The translations under genes were made by a program, and so were the position numbers. The notes under the pieces were generated by a model. The model saw only the letters and a program-made list of their open reading frames with translations, made no database searches and was not told where the DNA came from. DNA of 64,000 bases from Hypericum androsaemum (Eukaryota > Streptophyta > Magnoliopsida > Malpighiales > Hypericaceae), in NCBI GenBank assembly GCA_963995505.1, contig OZ023184.1:12292308-12356307 (forward strand), written 5' to 3'. Shown in pieces: positions 53,880 through 64,000 of the stretch (position 1 is its first letter; each line of letters begins with the position of its first letter).

Positions 53880-56800
53880 CTAACATCTTCGCAAACCCTG
53901 GGACCTTGCATGTTTCACAAAAAATCTCTAGATAGGCGTTTAGTCATCGGATCTGCTATCATATCCTGTGTAGGTATATGTGTTATGCTCACTTCCTTAC
54001 ACGCAACTATATCCCTAACAAAGTGATACTTGATATCAATATACTTTGCTCTGCTATAAAATCTAGGATTCTTAGCATAAGCTATCGTAGCTTGATTATC
54101 GCAAAATAAGCTCACTGGTTCTCATGCACTGGTTAGGGACAAATGGTTTAAGAACCTCTTCAACCATACTGCTTCTTGCACAGCAGCTGCAGAAGCAACA
54201 TATTCAGCTTCCATAGTTGACAGGGAGACGGATGTCTGTTTCTTGCTACTCCATGAAATAGTACCCCCGCCTAGCAAGAAGACATATCCGGATGTGGATT
54301 TCTTCTCGTCCACATCTCCTGCCCAATCGGCATCATTGTACCCTTTCAGCATTAGGTCTTGACCTTGGTAACACAGTGAGTATTCTGCAGTCGTATTCAA
54401 GTACTTTATAATTCCCTTGACTACTTTCTAATGTGTTCTTCCTGGATTAGATTGGTATCTGCTTACTATCCCAACAGCATAGCAGATATCTGGCCTTATA
54501 CACAACATTGCATACATGAGACAACCCACCGCATTAGCATAAGGGACATTCATCATATCCTGTTTCTGCTGAGCTATTTTTTGACACATTTCTTTGTTCA
54601 GATTATGACCTTTGATAATTGGGACATATCTGGGATTACTGTCATTACTGTTGAACCGTTCTACTACTTTACAGATATATGTCTCTTGAGAAAGAGACAA
54701 TAGCCTCTTCGAACGATTCTTCGAAATCTTAATTCTAGCCAATAGTATGTCATCTACATATAAGGTAATCATGACAAACTTTTTACCTGAGCGTTTAATA
54801 TAGACACAATGGTCTTCGTCTATCATTTTAAAATCATACGACATGATAGTGTTATGAAAACGAATGTACCACTGTCTAGAAGACTGTTTTAGGCCATAAA
54901 TTGATCTCATCAATTTGCAAACTTTACGTTCGCTGCCTTTTTGGATGTAACCCTCTGGCTGAACTATATAGATTTCTTCATCCAATTCTCCATATAGAAA
55001 AGCAGTCTTAACATCCATTTGATGTAGCTCAAGGTTCATATTTGCCACCATAGCCAGAATAATCCTGATGGACGTGGATCTTACAACAGGTGAGAAAGTC
55101 TCATCATAGTCAATCCATTTCCTCTGTGTGAATCCTTGGGCAACTAAGCGGACTTTGTACCTTTCGATACTACCATCTACTTTTCGCTTAATTTTGAGAA
55201 TCTATTTATTCCCAATTGCTCTACGCCCTTCAGGCAGGTCAACCAGTTCCCAAACATATTTTTTCTTCATGGAAGCCATCTCTTCCTCCATTGCTTTAGC
55301 CCATTCATTCTTCTCGGGAGATGATAAAGCATCAGAGACATTCTCAGGTTCATTATCATCTTGTAGGATAGCTAAAAGAATCTCACTTGTATCATTATCT
55401 GTAAATGTCAAGAGAGCATCTTTCGCACCTTCGACCTTAAATCGTCTGTGTGGAATACTTTTTCTTTTAGTTCTACGAATTTCCGTACTCCCACTGGAAT
55501 TTGGAATTGGACTTCTACTAAGATGATGATCATATGGATCACGAACTTTTGGATCAGTTGGAGGTGGTAAATCATGATCTTCCTCCTCTATTATTCTCCC
55601 ACTCGGAGGGAGCGATCCAGATGATTCTGTCTCATCAGTTTCATATAGGGTAAGATCTTTACTTACCTCTCCCAATTTTGAAAAATCATTTTCCAAAAAT
55701 GTGACATCTCGTGATTCAAATTCTGTCACTTGTCCATTTTCGTGTTCGCCCACGAACACATATCCCTTTGATACTTCAAAGTACCTAATGAAGATACTCT
55801 TCTTACCTCTCGGTCCTAATTTACCAAAATTACTGGAGGTAGTATGGACATAAGATGCACACCCCCACGATCGTAAGTAGCTTAGATCGGGCTTCCGACC
55901 TGTCCACAATTCGTAAGGGGTGGTAGTGACAGACTTGGAGGGCACACGGTTTAGAACATATGTGGCAGTAAGGAGTGCATCTCCATAAAATGATATTGGT
56001 AAATTCGCTTCTGCCATCATAGATCTAACCATGTCTAGAAGGGTCCTATTCCTTCTTTCTGCTACCCCATTTTGTTGAGGTGTACGAGGAATGGACAACT
56101 GATGTTCAATTTCTTTTTCATCACATAGAGTTTTAAACTCATCGGAAAGATACTCACGACCACGATCTATTCGTAAGACCTTGATCTTCCGTTCTAATTG
56201 ATTCTCAGCATAATTCATGAAGGTCTTGAAACAACTTAATGCTTCAGACTTGTGAGAAATCAAATAGATTAGACCATACCTGCTATAGTCATCTATAAAT
56301 GTGATGAAATAATAGGCTCCATGCCTAGCCCTCACATTCATTAGACCACAAATGTCTGAATGAATTAATTGTAACGGATAGTCGGCTCTAGTTCCCTTAC
56401 CAAATAGTTTTCTAGTCGATTTTCCTTCTAGACAACATTCACAAGTAGGTAAGATAGCCTTTTCCCATCTTGAGATGGTGGCGTTGTAGTGACCATGGAA
56501 AAACTTGTTCGAGGTAAATCACACAGATCAACATCCATAATTAAGAAACTATTTGATTGATAACCAGATCCATAAAAAATATGTTTCAAAAATAACTGAA
56601 CAGAATTGTTCTCAAATATCCAACGAAAACCAAGAGACATTAAAAATGAAACTGAAATTAAATTCCGGCGAATCTCTGAAGCATATAGCACGTCGTGTAG
56701 AAGCAAGGTACGTCCTCCACGTAGGCTCAATCTGCATGTGCCTATGCCCTTGACTTCTACTTGTGCATTATTGCCTACATATATAGATTTTGCTCCAGCA

Positions 56801-57804
56801 GGTAGCCGTCGGAATTCGACGAAGGTATCACGATCCTTCGTCACATGGTCTATTGCTCCTGAATCAATCACCCACAAAGGTTGACTTTCAGTTAGAAGGA
56901 TAGTACTAGATACATATAATTCACTCGCACATGAGTTAAAGGCATGTACCTTCTTTTCTTCTTTGCAATCTTTTACAAAGTGACCCTTCTTCTGACAGTT
57001 AAAATATTTCACCTTAGAAATGTAAACCTTTCTCTTCTTCTTACCCTCAGAAGTCTTCTTCCCGGGTGGAGAATTTTCAGTTTTGCTCTTTTTGTTTCCC
57101 CAGCTTTTATTGCCTTTTCCCTTCAGGACCGTCTTCCTTTTCCCACCTTTGAATTTTGAAGCAGCCATATGCGCCTCAGGATGGACTTTGATCGCAAGCA
57201 GACGATCCTCTTCCAGCTCAAGGTGGCGGGCCACGTCATCAAATGTCTTGACATTATCAGCGTGGGTAAGGGTCATCTTCATGTGTTCCCAATTTGTAGG
57301 CAAGGAACGAATGACAGCTTGGATCTTCTGCTCGTCACTAAGCACATGGCCAGCTTCTACCAGCTCACTGATTATGTTGGACATTTCCCGAAGATGTTTC
57401 TTCATTGTATGATCAGGACGCTTCTTGTAAGTGTCGAACCTTATGGTCAAAGCTCGCAGCTTTGAGGTGGAGATCTTCCCAAATTTCTCCTTAAGCGCAT
57501 CCCATAGGTCCTTTACATTTTTGAAAGCTCGAAATTGCCTAGTGATGTCATCCATCATAGCGCTCAATAAGATGAGACGAGCAGTAGAGTTCTTCTTCTT
57601 CCAAGCCAAGTAGGCGTCTTTGTCACGCCTATGCTGAGCAGTTGGACCATCTTCAGGCTGGACCATAATAACATTAATGGTCTCAAGAACTTCCTGTTCT
57701 TCCAGGACATACTAAATTTTTATGCTCCAGTTGTCATAATTATCGCCGTTGAGCTTCAAGTCCTTGTTGAGCTCGGCGATGATGGATTTGGAAGCAATCG
57801 ACAT
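53880..57804 (-). pseudogene. Copia gag-pol polyprotein, inactivated
   Basis: Starts MSIASKSIIAELNKDLKLNG at 57804. Domains: UBN2 gag (YLAWKKKNSTARLILLSAM, FKNVKDLWDALKEKFG); zinc knuckle with the first Cys replaced by Tyr (YFNCQKKGHFVKDC); protease WVIDSGAIDH (DSG at 56865-56857); integrase (TFIDDYSRYG, RIDRGREYLSDEF, TPQQNGVAERRNRTL); RT (MDVKTAFLYGELDEEIY, YVDDILLA); RNase H (DADWAGDVDEKKSTSGY, STMEAEYVA). Breaks: TAG 57714-57712, a deletion of about 35 codons with frameshift near 56430 that removes the two His of the HHCC finger, TAG 55204-55202, a deletion after YVDDILLA, TAG near 54428, TGA 54124-54122, and a frameshift in a T-run near 53918. It cannot yield a working polyprotein. Confidence 0.92.
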
Positions 57805-59875
57805 ATCTATAGGAAATTATAAAGAAATATTACGTGTTAGGAATTTGTTCAGCAATACAATTAAAGTTACTACGCGGTTATAACTTTAAGCAATATAAAG
57901 TTTTTAATTACTCTCGGATGGAAGTAGGTCACGGGCATGTTTTCCCTCACCTTCCGAGAATTAATTTCAAACTTTAAATATTAAAGTTCTTTGCATTGTA
58001 AAACAAGTGGATATTTCACGTGGAAACAATAACAATTAAACAAACGAATTTTATTCAATTGTAAACATGAATTGTCTTAACAAAAATAAATAACCGCAGA
58101 AATACTTGAAGTTCTTAAACACTTAGTTCAAAAAGCTTCCAACAAGACTGAAAACAAATAAAATCCACGCATTCTTGCATCTCTTTATGAACTGCAATAA
58201 TGTGCTCCAGAAGCACTCTCATATTATCTTTATGTTCCCACCGGCTGATACGATGCTTAAGTATCTTGCTTCGCATTTGGTGCACTGCCACAAAACGCTC
58301 AGGCCTATTTAACACCAGTGGAGTTCGATATGCCATCTTGAACTTGCATCATAATGCAAGTGAATCGGGTTAACTCTTAAGTAGTCCCAATAAGATTAAA
58401 AAACATAATTTTTCAATCATAATGATGACAATATTGCATAAAGAATATTCACATTAGCTTTATTGCGTGATTTATAAGTCTTGTTATTTTCCATAATTTT
58501 TAGTGTCCAGATTTCAAAATTACGGAAAAATATTTTATGAACATATTCAAAAAATATTATGGCTTTACAAAATTACCACATTAATTTTATTAAAACCACC
58601 TTGTTAAAAGATTTCTTTAAAACCTTTTAAAAAAATATTATTTTGAATAAACCAATAGTCTATTCAATTAGGCCCAAAAAATTTTAAAATTAAGGGCCCA
58701 TCAGACATAGTCAACACGGGCCGCGTTGACTTTTCTTGGTCTCACTTGGAGTGGGCTAAATTGGGCCCGGGACTTAGACAGTAGGCTCAAGGCCCGCGTC
58801 TGATTTGGGAGGTCCGCGTTGACCCGGTCAACGAGGGCAGCGGGCCGGATCGAGATAGGGGCCCATAAGGCTCGAATTTTTTTTTAATTCAGATTTATTT
58901 CCCTTTAAAAATCTGATCTCTGGCCCGAGTTTTAAAAAAAATGGCCCACCAAAAACATGATCTTGGTCTAAAATGAAATAATTAACTGACCCATTTTTGA
59001 CCCAAAAATTGGCCCATTTACAAATTATCCCAGAAAACGTAAAATGGGTTTTTGACATACAAAAAATCTGATCTCCTCTGAGGTCACGCCGCTGGCCAGG
59101 AATAAACCACCATCGAAGAACAGCCGACCCGAACTTCTATTCGGTATCCAGAAAAAATGATCTCCTTCTTCACTTGTCGATGGTAATGCATCCCCTGGAA
59201 ATCAATTTCTTTTCCTCTCTGGTTGCATCGAACGATTTGACAGAAATCAGACCGAGTCAACTGGACTCGTCTCTCCGTCACAATTGTGGCGATACCCTTC
59301 GTCTCGGTCTCGCCCCTTGTTCGTCGAGAACGTCTTCCTCGGCTGTGAACCGCATCGATGCTCCAGGGAGTGTCCAAGACCCGTCTGAATCTCGCTCGTC
59401 TTCCTCAGCCTTGACAAGATCTGGGTTTTTCGTCCGACGTGGTAGAACGACCATCTGAGGTCGTCGGTGAACGGAGAGGGGAGGACCGTCGCCGGTCGTG
59501 GACAGCAGTATCGATTTGGGGGAAGAACTCCCAATTGAAAATTTGGGTTCATCCCGATTTGGGGATTTTTGTGGAAAATATCAGTTTAATCCCACAGATT
59601 TACACGCATTTCACACAAGGACGAAGTCCTTTTGTACGCTCAGAATACATAATTTCAGAACAATACGACAAGTCCAACGCGTGTGCATATAGGTACAAAA
59701 ATGCGCTAACATGTATAGGTTCAGCAAGTACAGTTCAGTTCCTACACTATTTCCTTTTATTCACGTAAGGATGACAGTAGGTTTTTCATGAACAATAAAT
59801 CTGATTTTTGACAGAAAATAACACAATCAATTTTCTTTTTCAAAAAATAAATTTAACCAGAACAAACCTTGTTAT
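57805..59875 (-). other. Long leader of the Copia element
   Basis: About 2.1 kb between PBS and gag start, much longer than the usual Copia leader. It contains short minus-strand frames (58336-58115, 73 codons; 59377-59084, 97 codons) with no recognised domain. Packaging and dimer signals would be expected here, but none can be named from sequence alone. Confidence 0.6.
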
Positions 59876-59888
59876 GGCTCTGATACCA
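59876..59888 (-). other. Primer-binding site of the Copia element (initiator tRNA-Met)
   Basis: On the minus strand TGGTATCAGAGCC, the standard Copia PBS, one base inside the 5' LTR. Confidence 0.93.
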
Positions 59889-59889
59889 A

Positions 59890-60345
59890 TGAAGGTTTTC
59901 ATGCATAAACTTAATTAATGTGAAACCATAATATTTAATGAACACATCATTAAATCGAAATAGCCATATTAAAGTATTTACCTCTTGTAGCGCAGTCCGT
60001 TCTTCGACAGGTATGTCACAGGGTCGAGGGAGGCTTGTCACTGGTCGTCCTCGCTCACGTACACGAAGTGGGGATCGGATTTCACCGCCTAAAAACCTTG
60101 AGAGTCTCCTAGAGAAAAAGCTACGTCTCTTTTTCTCTGGTGTGTGTCTGTGTGTCTCTCTCTCCCAGTAAAAACTCTTATTCCGTATTAATAGAGAATT
60201 CTGGGAGGAGAAAGGGGGTGGGAGAGTTAAGAACGTATAACAAACTCTCCTCATCCAAATCCCTTTCAAATTTAAATTAAAACTAAAAGATATCCAATAT
60301 CTTTTATTTAATTTAATAGGATAATCATGGGTGGATAATCCTTCA
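59890..60345 (-). repeat. 5' LTR of the Copia element (456 bp)
   Basis: TGAAGG...CCTTCA termini, flanked outside by the TSD ccgtt and inside by the PBS. Confidence 0.93.
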
Positions 60346-60607
60346 CCGTTAAAAAAAAACTTTTAATCTGTTAATTCGGGGAAACGAGGATACAGTTAGG
60401 GTAGATTGATGAATTTGACAATTTGGGAGAGACATCAGATTCAAACAAAAACAATGATGATAATCTCAAACTCAATGAAACACTAGTCAAGTGACATATA
60501 AACCTTTCCATTCTTAAAAACTAAAAGTTGAAGGCACTCTCCACTTCTACCACCTAGGAGCTTTCTTGGAAAAGCGAAACAAATTCTAGTTTTCAACTAA
60601 CACACAA

Positions 60608-60859
60608 TCAAGTTGACAATGAGATGTCCCGAAATGCATAAAAGAAGAAGATATCTATCTCCGGAGGCGAGAAAAACACTATCGGAGATTTCTTCGATGA
60701 CCCTCTTGTAACCCGTTTCTTCATCGGAGCCGGTGGACAAGTTAGCATCTCCGGGATCATAAATCTTTGAGCCCTAGGAGGAGAGCAACATCCTTCTCCC
60801 CTTCCTTCTCTACCCTTCTCGCTGCTGTTATTACATGATACTCTAGTTGGTGGTGCCAT
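60608..60859 (-). CDS. SIAMESE-RELATED (SMR)-type cyclin-dependent kinase inhibitor
   Basis: A single exon of 83 codons from ATG at 60859 (MAPPTRVSCNN) to TGA. The frame stays open a few codons further upstream but has no ATG there. Residues 24-49 carry the family signature: a CCSPPR motif, then IPEMLTCPPAPMKKR, which includes the CPPAP core shared by SIM/SMR proteins. Residues 62-72 are FFSPPEIDIFF, like the C-terminal FFxPPEIDxFF block. Small size, no intron, and a Gly/Arg/Glu-rich N terminus fit. SMR proteins bind plant CDK-cyclin complexes in the nucleus, stop mitotic division and favour endoreduplication or stress arrest. Upstream is a TATA-like box at 60961-60970. A Copia element starts 262 bp past the stop. 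Confidence 0.88.
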   Translation of the reverse strand: MAPPTRVSCNNSSEKGREGRGEGCCSPPRAQRFMIPEMLTCPPAPMKKRVTRGSSKKSPIVFFSPPEIDIFFFYAFRDISLST

Positions 60860-60960
60860 GGGCGTGTAGGTGATGATCAATGTACTATCCTTAACTGGGT
60901 TTTAGATGTACTCTTAAGGGTTGGTGTTAGGAGAAATGTGATTGGTTCGTGGGTTTTGAG

Positions 60961-60970
60961 ATTTATTTAT
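60961..60970 (-). promoter_or_regulatory. Candidate TATA box of the SMR gene
   Basis: On the minus strand ATAAATAAAT, about 102 bp before the ATG, giving a plausible 5' UTR of about 70 bp. A CCAAT word (60945-60941) lies between it and the ATG. Confidence 0.4.
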
Positions 60971-60989
60971 GAAGCATTAGGTTCGCACC

Positions 60990-63679
60990 TGAAAGGCATT
61001 TTGCTACTGCATACCAAAAGGAACACTCCAAAATCCTAATGTTAAAACCAATCGGGAGGTGACACATATTTTCTCTGTTTCTCGGTATGCTTGGTCACAC
61101 TAGTTGGGGCGTTGGTCGTACTGAAAGTTTTTTTCCGAAATATTATTAATCCTCAATATCACCTAATTTTATTACAAACTTTAATAAAGTACCAAAATTT
61201 TATTTAATCAAATTTCATACGAAAAAGTCAAAAAAGTATTTCTTTCAAAAAATAATAAATCTAAGAGAGTTTAGTCTAAATCAAATCGTCCAATCAGATG
61301 AACTGACCGATCCAACTAGTTGAACCAGTGATCAATGACGTTGACAACCTGTCCAACCGTCCTCCGAGTTTTATTACAAAATTTGACCTAGCCTCTAGCA
61401 TATAGGCAATTAGACCAATCAGATCACAATTCCGACTGCAATTTTTAAAATAATACAAAGTTTCCAAGTTAACTACTATTTAGAAGAATTCAAATGTTTC
61501 TGCTTATGGATCGAGTAATTCCAAAATGTCATTACAACAGCAAATAACTACTACCACTAGAGCGGGGGAATTTATCCATAACTCTACCGAATCATGATAG
61601 GGTTTTTGGATGGTAATAAGTCAGTTATTGAGCGCTGCGTCCGTATTTTTCTCATTGATGACGACCAAGTTTTTGTTTTGGGTCGGTAATGACACCAACT
61701 TTCATAAAGAAAACGAACAAGAAACAAACAATACGGTTTGAACCAAAATGGACGTGACGTATTTATATAGGCTAACAAATATTCCCAGTTTTCCTGGGAA
61801 GATTGAAGAAAAATTTTCTTTTTGAGCGATGAATAATTGAATAAATGAGCTCCCTGGAATGCACCTTCTAGAATTTTTTAGAAGGAAAAACAGTTTTAAT
61901 TGGCCGAAAGCTTATGGGAAGATTTTTTTAGGTACCGAATTAAAATTTTACTAATCTTTGTAATATATACAAGTGTAGGATTTTTTTTAAAAGGAAGCTG
62001 AACAACTATCAACAAATATAAAAATGGCCCGTTATTAAGGAAATAAAAAATGAACCGGTTACACTATAATTTCTTCACCGATGCTTTTAAATTTAGCGAA
62101 ATGTTTTTTCTAAATAATTATCAAAATAATAAATAATCAAACTTATTATTTGTTATACCAAGTATGCTCGTGAGCATATTTTGTTGAATTTTTTTGAGTC
62201 ATTGAATTTAGGGCGATGTAGTAGTACGTCAGTGAATGGAAGATGCAAATTCCTTATGCACCAAACTTAAAATATCAACTTTATGACTCATTTAATTTTG
62301 TCAAGAAAAAAATGGGAAATAAAACTTTGAATCGCTGTCCCCACGGGCAACGCATCAGAGTAAGGGGCTACGGTTTCCAACTATTCGGTACATTTCTTAG
62401 TCCTTGGATGCGATCTGAGATACGGTAAATTTTTCTAAAGTGATATTGTTGGGACCGGAAAAAATTATCATTTTAGAGAGGTTATCATATAAGAGGAGTT
62501 TACATTTTTTTATTACAAAAAAATTATTGTGTAATTCTCATTTGACCAAGACCTCTCTATGTACTACATTCCGACCAAACAAGATATTGTCGATACAATT
62601 TTAAATCAATCAAACAAAAATGTAAATAAAAGTTACGAGATAACTTAAATCTCGGCTTAAAGCGTTATTCAAATACTACACTCGATTAAAATATTTTTTA
62701 CAACAAGACGACGATCACAAGGACCATTTGAAGATAATTTAAAAGATGAATGATGACGTAAAAGTTATCAAACAAGAAAATCTAGCACAAATTAACATCT
62801 TAAAATAATTTTCAAATTTGCAAAGTAATGCAAAAATTGGGACCGTAATTTTACACTAAAATTTTCTGAAAAAGTATCAGTTATTACGATAGAGGGGTTA
62901 TCATATTTTAACACTGGTCCTGACTCAGGACCAGGATTTTTTATAGAAATTATCACTTTAGAGGGGATCACTTTACAAAAATTTTACTCTAGAAGCATCA
63001 TGGAAGACAAGTGCATACAACGGAAAAATGATTAACATGTTTTTTTTAATTTGTAAACTTTTTATTTCCAAACGATAATACAACATGTTATGGCTGATGT
63101 TACTAAATGACGAAAAACTTTTCCCAAATATGTGGACAACGTTCTAAATAATCATTTTTTTCTCATCTTAGAAAGAACTCAATCCATTTTACCAAACATG
63201 GTAAACTTAATCTCATTTCGAGGTTACAAAATCAAGTAGCTTATATTAGTTATATAAGCTATATATAGACTAAGACTATTTCAAGAGATTGCCTTCATGC
63301 CTAACCTTAGGCACTTGATGCTCTTTTTGATTGCGGATTTTCCCACCTAATTTCTAATATTAAACAATATTGTTTCTCAAAAAAAATTGCGAAACATGGT
63401 CAAGTAATAAAAGAAGCATAGGGTTACAGGACTAAATCTCAAGTATACAAGGTTCATATTCTGACATGTTATTTTAATTAGCATTAGGCCAACAATATAA
63501 TATCTAAACAACCAAGATTTAGGCCTTGTCAAAGTTTGGAAGATCCATCGATTTTGACTTTTATGCTGATTGAGGTTCTACAGAGAGAGAAACGGAGGGG
63601 TGACTCGGTGAGAGCCTTATCGCATTGCCTTTTTTTAACGAGTAGAATTTATATTTGATATCTTATATTGTGAGAAATT
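60990..63679. other. AT-rich sequence upstream of SMR; palindrome at 62914-62934
   Basis: No gene recognised in about 2.7 kb. A perfect inverted repeat with 10-bp arms (ctggtcctga and tcaggaccag, one-base centre) lies at 62914-62934. Similar words (attatcattttagagaggtt near 62466, attatcactttagagggga near 62950) repeat around it, so an unresolved MITE is possible. Confidence 0.45.
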
Positions 63680-64000
63680 TTTTTTTTTAGAAACAAAGAA
63701 TCACTTACATATTAATCACGACATACAATCATTCAATAACAGTACAATAAGCTCCTCTGGTGGATGAAACAACCAGTTAGATGCACATAGTCCTAGTCTA
63801 GATTTGGATGCAATCCAATTGGCGGCTTCATTTGCCAAACGTAGAGTGAATTGGATCTTGCATCTAGGAAGTTGTTGGAGGGATCGACGCGACTGGAGAG
63901 CTGCATTCTCCGCCTGCCACTCCAAAGAGGTGGTTTCATCTGTTAGAGATGTCAAGAAATTAAAAAGGAAACGATTTGTGGGCTTGTTTCCTATTCTATT
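63680..64000 (-). pseudogene. 3' end of a second LINE (RNase H-like tail), cut by the window edge
   Basis: The minus-strand frame 63955-63716 reads ... RLANEAANWIASKSRLGLCA, then SNWLFHPPEELIVLLLND and a stop. This corresponds to the ANxxAHWIAKxARxGxCPxDWxxxPPEEL end of the plant LINE RNase H-like domain. An A-run on the minus strand at about 63679-63690 (ttctaaaaaaaaaaa) would be its tail. The remainder lies past 64000. It differs from the 39-45 kb LINE in this segment. Confidence 0.7.

Larger units (their letters stand above)
52340..60345 (-). mobile_element. Ty1-copia LTR retrotransposon, structurally complete, 5-bp TSD
   Basis: LTRs at 52340-52794 and 59890-60345 start TGAAGG and end CCTTCA. 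Identical 5-mers ccgtt flank the element (52335-52339 and 60346-60350). The PBS is complementary to initiator tRNA-Met, and a purine tract precedes the 3' LTR. Domain order gag, protease, integrase, RT, RNase H is that of Copia. The LTRs differ at about 15-17 of 456 sites by eye (about 3.5%), mostly transitions. There is a leader of about 2.1 kb and a 1.1-kb tail. At 8006 bp it is longer than most Copia elements. The polyprotein is inactivated. It lies 262 bp beyond the stop codon of the SMR gene. Confidence 0.95.

Noticed and set aside
54431..57822. Plus-strand frames of 60-132 codons
   Set aside because: Antisense shadows of the Copia gag-pol.
60860..60880. Extending the SMR protein seven residues upstream
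   Set aside because: The upstream part of the frame starts with TTG and has no ATG; the first ATG at 60859 is the sensible start.
1..64000. CRISPR arrays, bacterial operons, riboswitches
   Set aside because: The direct repeats present are minisatellites or TE-derived with no regular unique spacers, and gene structure is eukaryotic.

Overview
This is a plant nuclear window, most likely from a eudicot. It is AT-rich, has plant gene families with GT-AG introns, and is mostly transposable elements of plant types. No virus, bacterial operon, CRISPR array or riboswitch was seen. Two host protein genes stand out, both on the minus strand: an NF-YA transcription-factor subunit (four coding exons, 249 residues, 27926-29646) and an intronless SIAMESE-RELATED-type CDK inhibitor (83 residues, 60608-60859). 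Almost everything else recognisable is mobile DNA or its debris.

Layout. 1-7.7 kb: the right end of a Mutator-like TIR element, unclassified GC-rich and T-rich sequence, and a dead Copia gag fragment (5.9-6.5 kb). 7.7-13.5 kb: three diverged tandem copies of an unrecognised unit of about 2.1-2.5 kb; the last is split by a 387-bp palindromic MITE with a perfect 9-bp target-site duplication (TSD). 14-17.2 kb: nested TIR elements; one (15174-16216, 9-bp TSD) carries a captured fragment of the mismatch-repair gene MLH1. 17.2-24.0 kb: an Athila/Tat-type Gypsy element on the minus strand with gag and protease remnants only, no reverse transcriptase, and a truncated 5' LTR. 24.5-27.3 kb: two more TIR elements with GC-rich fillers, one with a perfect 9-bp TSD, lying downstream of NF-YA. 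30.1-32.1 kb: Copia debris (RT/RNase H end, a 3' LTR, and a gag-protease piece duplicated in tandem). 34.4-38.8 kb: GC-rich sequence, a plastid trnA-like scrap, MITEs and minisatellites. 39.0-45.5 kb: a full-length L1-type LINE with target duplications, ORF1 and ORF2, all broken by stops. 45.9-49.6 kb: a Helitron helicase relic, a hAT-type MITE and another Copia gag relic. 52.3-60.3 kb: a structurally complete Copia element on the minus strand (two LTRs, PBS, PPT, 5-bp TSD) with a dead polyprotein, 262 bp past the SMR stop codon. 63.7-64 kb: the 3' end of a second LINE.

How it fits together: two regulatory genes sit in a repeat-dense neighbourhood, each with a TE in its 3' flank. The TEs are mostly inactive. 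Stops at sites where relatives have Trp, Arg or Gln fit decay by cytosine deamination. LTR divergence counted by eye is about 2.6% for the Gypsy element and about 3.5% for the Copia element, so both inserted fairly recently. The most unusual items are the MLH1 fragment inside a TIR element, the gag-protease-only Gypsy element, the overlapping mini-uORF at the NF-YA start, and the unexplained tandem array. All calls rest on reading the sequence; no database search was run.
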